From the NCBI RefSeq assembly GCF_900113765.1, contig NZ_FOQO01000009.1:62001-126000 (forward strand): a DNA stretch of 64,000 nucleotides, written 5' to 3'. A program made the position numbers and the translations under genes. Source of the DNA: Parapedobacter indicus. Lineage in GTDB: Bacteria > Bacteroidota > Bacteroidia > Sphingobacteriales > Sphingobacteriaceae. Below, piece by piece: positions 62,231 through 64,000 of the stretch (position 1 is its first letter; the number at the start of each line of letters is the position of its first letter). The notes below the pieces were generated by a model. It did no database searches and was not told where the DNA came from. It was given only the letters and a program-made list of their open reading frames with translations.

Positions 62231-62848
62231 TTACCGAGTCCCTACATATTCTGTTTCTGCTCCATCCACCTGCTGCAGTCTTCCGAGCACCCGGTTCGTC
62301 TGCTGCTGGCGGATTTCCAATTCGAGCAAGCAGCGGTTGTCGAGTATCTGTTTCCGTATACCGATTCCTTCATCTTTCACGATACGCATGACGTCATTTA
62401 GCTGTTCATAACCGAACGACACGCGATAGATGTCGTTAACGGTTAATTCCACCACTTGGGCCGCCTGCAGTGCTTCCTGGGTAGCCGTTTTATAGGCATG
62501 GATCAGTCCGGGTACCCCGAGCAACGTACCCCCGAAATAACGGACGACCACGACGAGGATATTGGTAAGATCATGCGATAGCAGCGTGTTGAGAATCGGA
62601 CGCCCCGCGGTGCCCGATGGCTCTCCGTCGTCGTTCATGCGGTACACGGAACGGTCGGACGTGAGCCGGTATGCCCAGCAGTGGTGTCGCGCTTTGGGAT
62701 GCTCGGATTTCAATCCGGCCACCAGCTCCTTTACTTGATCCTCGTTCGCTAACGGATAGGCATATGCAATGAATTTGCTGCCCTTGTTTTTAACTATCCC
62801 CTCACTTGAAGAAGCGATGGTTTTATAAGTATCTTCAAATAAACTCAC
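62231..62848 (-). CDS. YigZ family protein (IMPACT N-terminal domain)
   Basis: The 205-residue protein starts with SSEGIVKNKGSKFIAYAYPL and has HHCWAYRLTSDRSVYRMNDDGEPSGTAGRPIL and VVRYFGGTLLGVPGLIHAYKTAT, the YigZ/UPF0029 signature. A small ferredoxin-like C-terminal domain follows. The family is related to the eukaryotic IMPACT protein that affects translation control; bacterial function is not settled. It overlaps the EamA transporter stop by 4 bases, so they are one operon. Confidence 0.93.
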   Translation of the reverse strand: MSLFEDTYKTIASSSEGIVKNKGSKFIAYAYPLANEDQVKELVAGLKSEHPKARHHCWAYRLTSDRSVYRMNDDGEPSGTAGRPILNTLLSHDLTNILVVVVRYFGGTLLGVPGLIHAYKTATQEALQAAQVVELTVNDIYRVSFGYEQLNDVMRIVKDEGIGIRKQILDNRCLLELEIRQQQTNRVLGRLQQVDGAETEYVGTR

Positions 62849-63708
62849 AGATATGCGGTAATCAACACGGATATTATCGCCAAAAATATCCCAATTTTAT
62901 TGATAAACGACAGTTTTTCCCGAAAAAGAAAAATGCCGATCCCTGCACCGAGTGCGATGACGCCTACATTCATGCCCGTAAAAACAACAGAAGGGTTATC
63001 AGGTAATGCGCGGTGCGCCCGCATGTAAAACAGAATATTGGCAAAATTGAAACCACCCAACACGATACCCCAAAAAACAGCATGTACGGAAAAGCGCTTT
63101 TTTGCCCCGATCAGGTAATAAGCAAGATACAGGAATGCTACCCCCATTGCCATCATGAATACGATCAGCATCGACGTCACATAAGGTACGGCTGTATGCT
63201 GAGCAACCTGCTTGAATAAAATATCGATCATACCGTACCCACAGAAAACCACCAATGGAAAACTCCACATGCGGTGGTTGGCACCGTACTGGTTACGACC
63301 GCGATGCCAGCCGATACTGCATAGAATTCCAAGAACCCCTACGGCGACGCCGACGAGTTTCCCCGTTTCCGGCGATTCGCCAAACAGCCAAAAGGCGGCT
63401 ACCAAGGCAATGAACAACGAAAGCCGCTGTGCTACTTCTGTACGGACGATACCGGCATAGCGGATGGAGGCACTCAATGCAACGAAAATGCCAGGCAGTA
63501 AAACCGACAAGACCCCGTATAGTCCAAACGGAGCCTCACTCCATACCTTGGAGGTCCATGTCGGCTGAAGAAAAAGCCAGGTGCATAGCACAGCCATCGG
63601 GTAATTCCAAACGATGATTTGGATGGTGTCTACGTCGTAGCGCCGCGCCAATTTGAGAATCACGGAAACCGTGACACTGCACACGACGCTGAAAAGCACG
63701 TACATCAT
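62845..63708 (-). CDS. EamA/DMT-family transporter
   Basis: The protein has about ten hydrophobic helices in two five-helix repeats, from MMYVLFSVVCSVTVSVILKLARR to IGIFLAIISVLITAYL, the usual drug/metabolite transporter form. A conserved-type end of repeat one (GVAVGVLGILCSIG) and of repeat two (VIALGAGIGIFLFREKLSFINKIGIFLA) are seen. Substrate is unknown. The stop overlaps the YigZ start, and the gene begins 10 bases after the DUF6266 fragment. Confidence 0.88.
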   Translation of the reverse strand: MMYVLFSVVCSVTVSVILKLARRYDVDTIQIIVWNYPMAVLCTWLFLQPTWTSKVWSEAPFGLYGVLSVLLPGIFVALSASIRYAGIVRTEVAQRLSLFIALVAAFWLFGESPETGKLVGVAVGVLGILCSIGWHRGRNQYGANHRMWSFPLVVFCGYGMIDILFKQVAQHTAVPYVTSMLIVFMMAMGVAFLYLAYYLIGAKKRFSVHAVFWGIVLGGFNFANILFYMRAHRALPDNPSVVFTGMNVGVIALGAGIGIFLFREKLSFINKIGIFLAIISVLITAYL

Positions 63709-63718
63709 GGAACCTTAG

Positions 63719-64000
63719 CTATTCGATAACTACGACAATCTGACCCGCATACACACTGTCTGACACTTCGCCGGTTTCCGCGTTGACGAAAGCCATGTAG
63801 GCATGGCAGACATCGCCAGGGAGAAGGCTCAGAAAATGGGTAGCTAACGCATCCGAACAATCGTCGGCACCTGAGCCGTATAGCTTATCGCAGCCCAATC
63901 CGTTCCGTTCATTGTGTACAAATAGCACCGTGCGGGCATCGCCCAATACCGCATGGATATCCGGCTTATCCCATGAAAAATGTAGCATCTCTCCTTCCTG
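63719..64000 (-). CDS. C-terminal part of a DUF6266-like protein, truncated by the window
   Basis: The frame is open to the right edge, so the ATG at 63988 is probably internal. The visible ~94 residues include LHFSWDKPD, VLFVHNERNG and the terminal LSLLPGDVCHAYMAFVNAETGEVSDSVYAGQIVVVIE. They resemble the repeat-like C-terminal domain of DUF6266 proteins common in Sphingobacteriaceae. No function is known. The match is by recognised pattern and not by alignment. Confidence 0.65.
   Translation of the reverse strand, partial: QEGEMLHFSWDKPDIHAVLGDARTVLFVHNERNGLGCDKLYGSGADDCSDALATHFLSLLPGDVCHAYMAFVNAETGEVSDSVYAGQIVVVIE

Noticed and set aside
1..64000. CRISPR arrays, insertion sequences, prophage and rRNA genes
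   Set aside because: No regularly spaced repeats, transposase or integrase, phage structural genes, or rRNA-like stretches were seen on either strand.

Overview
The window looks like chromosomal DNA of a Bacteroidota species, most likely Sphingobacteriaceae (Pedobacter/Parapedobacter-like). The clues are a short 286-residue primary sigma factor, many TAnnTTTG -7 promoter boxes, few Shine-Dalgarno sequences, a DUF6266 fragment, a HEPN-fused sulfite reductase and a multicopper oxidase carrying a CopB-like barrel. I see no phage, insertion sequence, CRISPR array or rRNA. One tRNA (Ser-GGA) is present. The region is mostly housekeeping and metal/sulfur metabolism, with a few accessory islands.

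Layout. 0-12 kb: small Sphingobacteria-type proteins, a DEDDh exonuclease, trxB, a rhodanese plus an MBL-rhodanese hydrolase, an esterase, an AraC regulator with a terminator-bearing leader, a PhyH dioxygenase, cupin, DoxX and TSUP proteins, a HEAT protein and tRNA-Ser. 12-22 kb: a PSD1/DUF1501 pair, an alpha/beta hydrolase, an ECF sigma/TonB-tailed anti-sigma pair divergent from a VWA protein, and a TIM-barrel isomerase. 22-35 kb: a Fur regulator with a Zn/Cd P-type ATPase, a five-gene 5-oxoprolinase operon, a four-gene copper operon and a YoeB-type toxin-antitoxin pair. 35-50 kb: an M16 peptidase, rpoD, fmt, a LolC/E-like permease, a CPA2 antiporter, an NtrC-type regulator, and serC-serA-aspartokinase-lysA. 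50-55 kb: a two-component operon, rnhA, a zinc-less sirtuin and gdhA. 55-62 kb: a complete sulfate-to-sulfide operon on the minus strand (sulfite reductase, cobA, siroheme synthase, cysH, cysD, cysN). 62-64 kb: a YigZ protein, an EamA transporter and the end of a DUF6266 protein.

The most interesting element is in front of the sulfur operon. A promoter box sits four bases from an unannotated 16-codon ORF whose core reads Met-Cys-Asn-Cys-Met. A strong intrinsic terminator follows, just before the sulfite reductase start. A GGUGG segment immediately after the ORF stop can pair with the 5' arm of that terminator. This is the architecture of ribosome-mediated attenuation sensing cysteine or methionine, and I saw no SAM riboswitch signature there. 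Secondary points of interest are a short leader RNA and terminator before the AraC gene, a perfectly palindromic shared promoter between fmt and the permease, 21-bp-spaced direct repeats before the copper operon, and repeated signs of leaderless or near-leaderless transcription.
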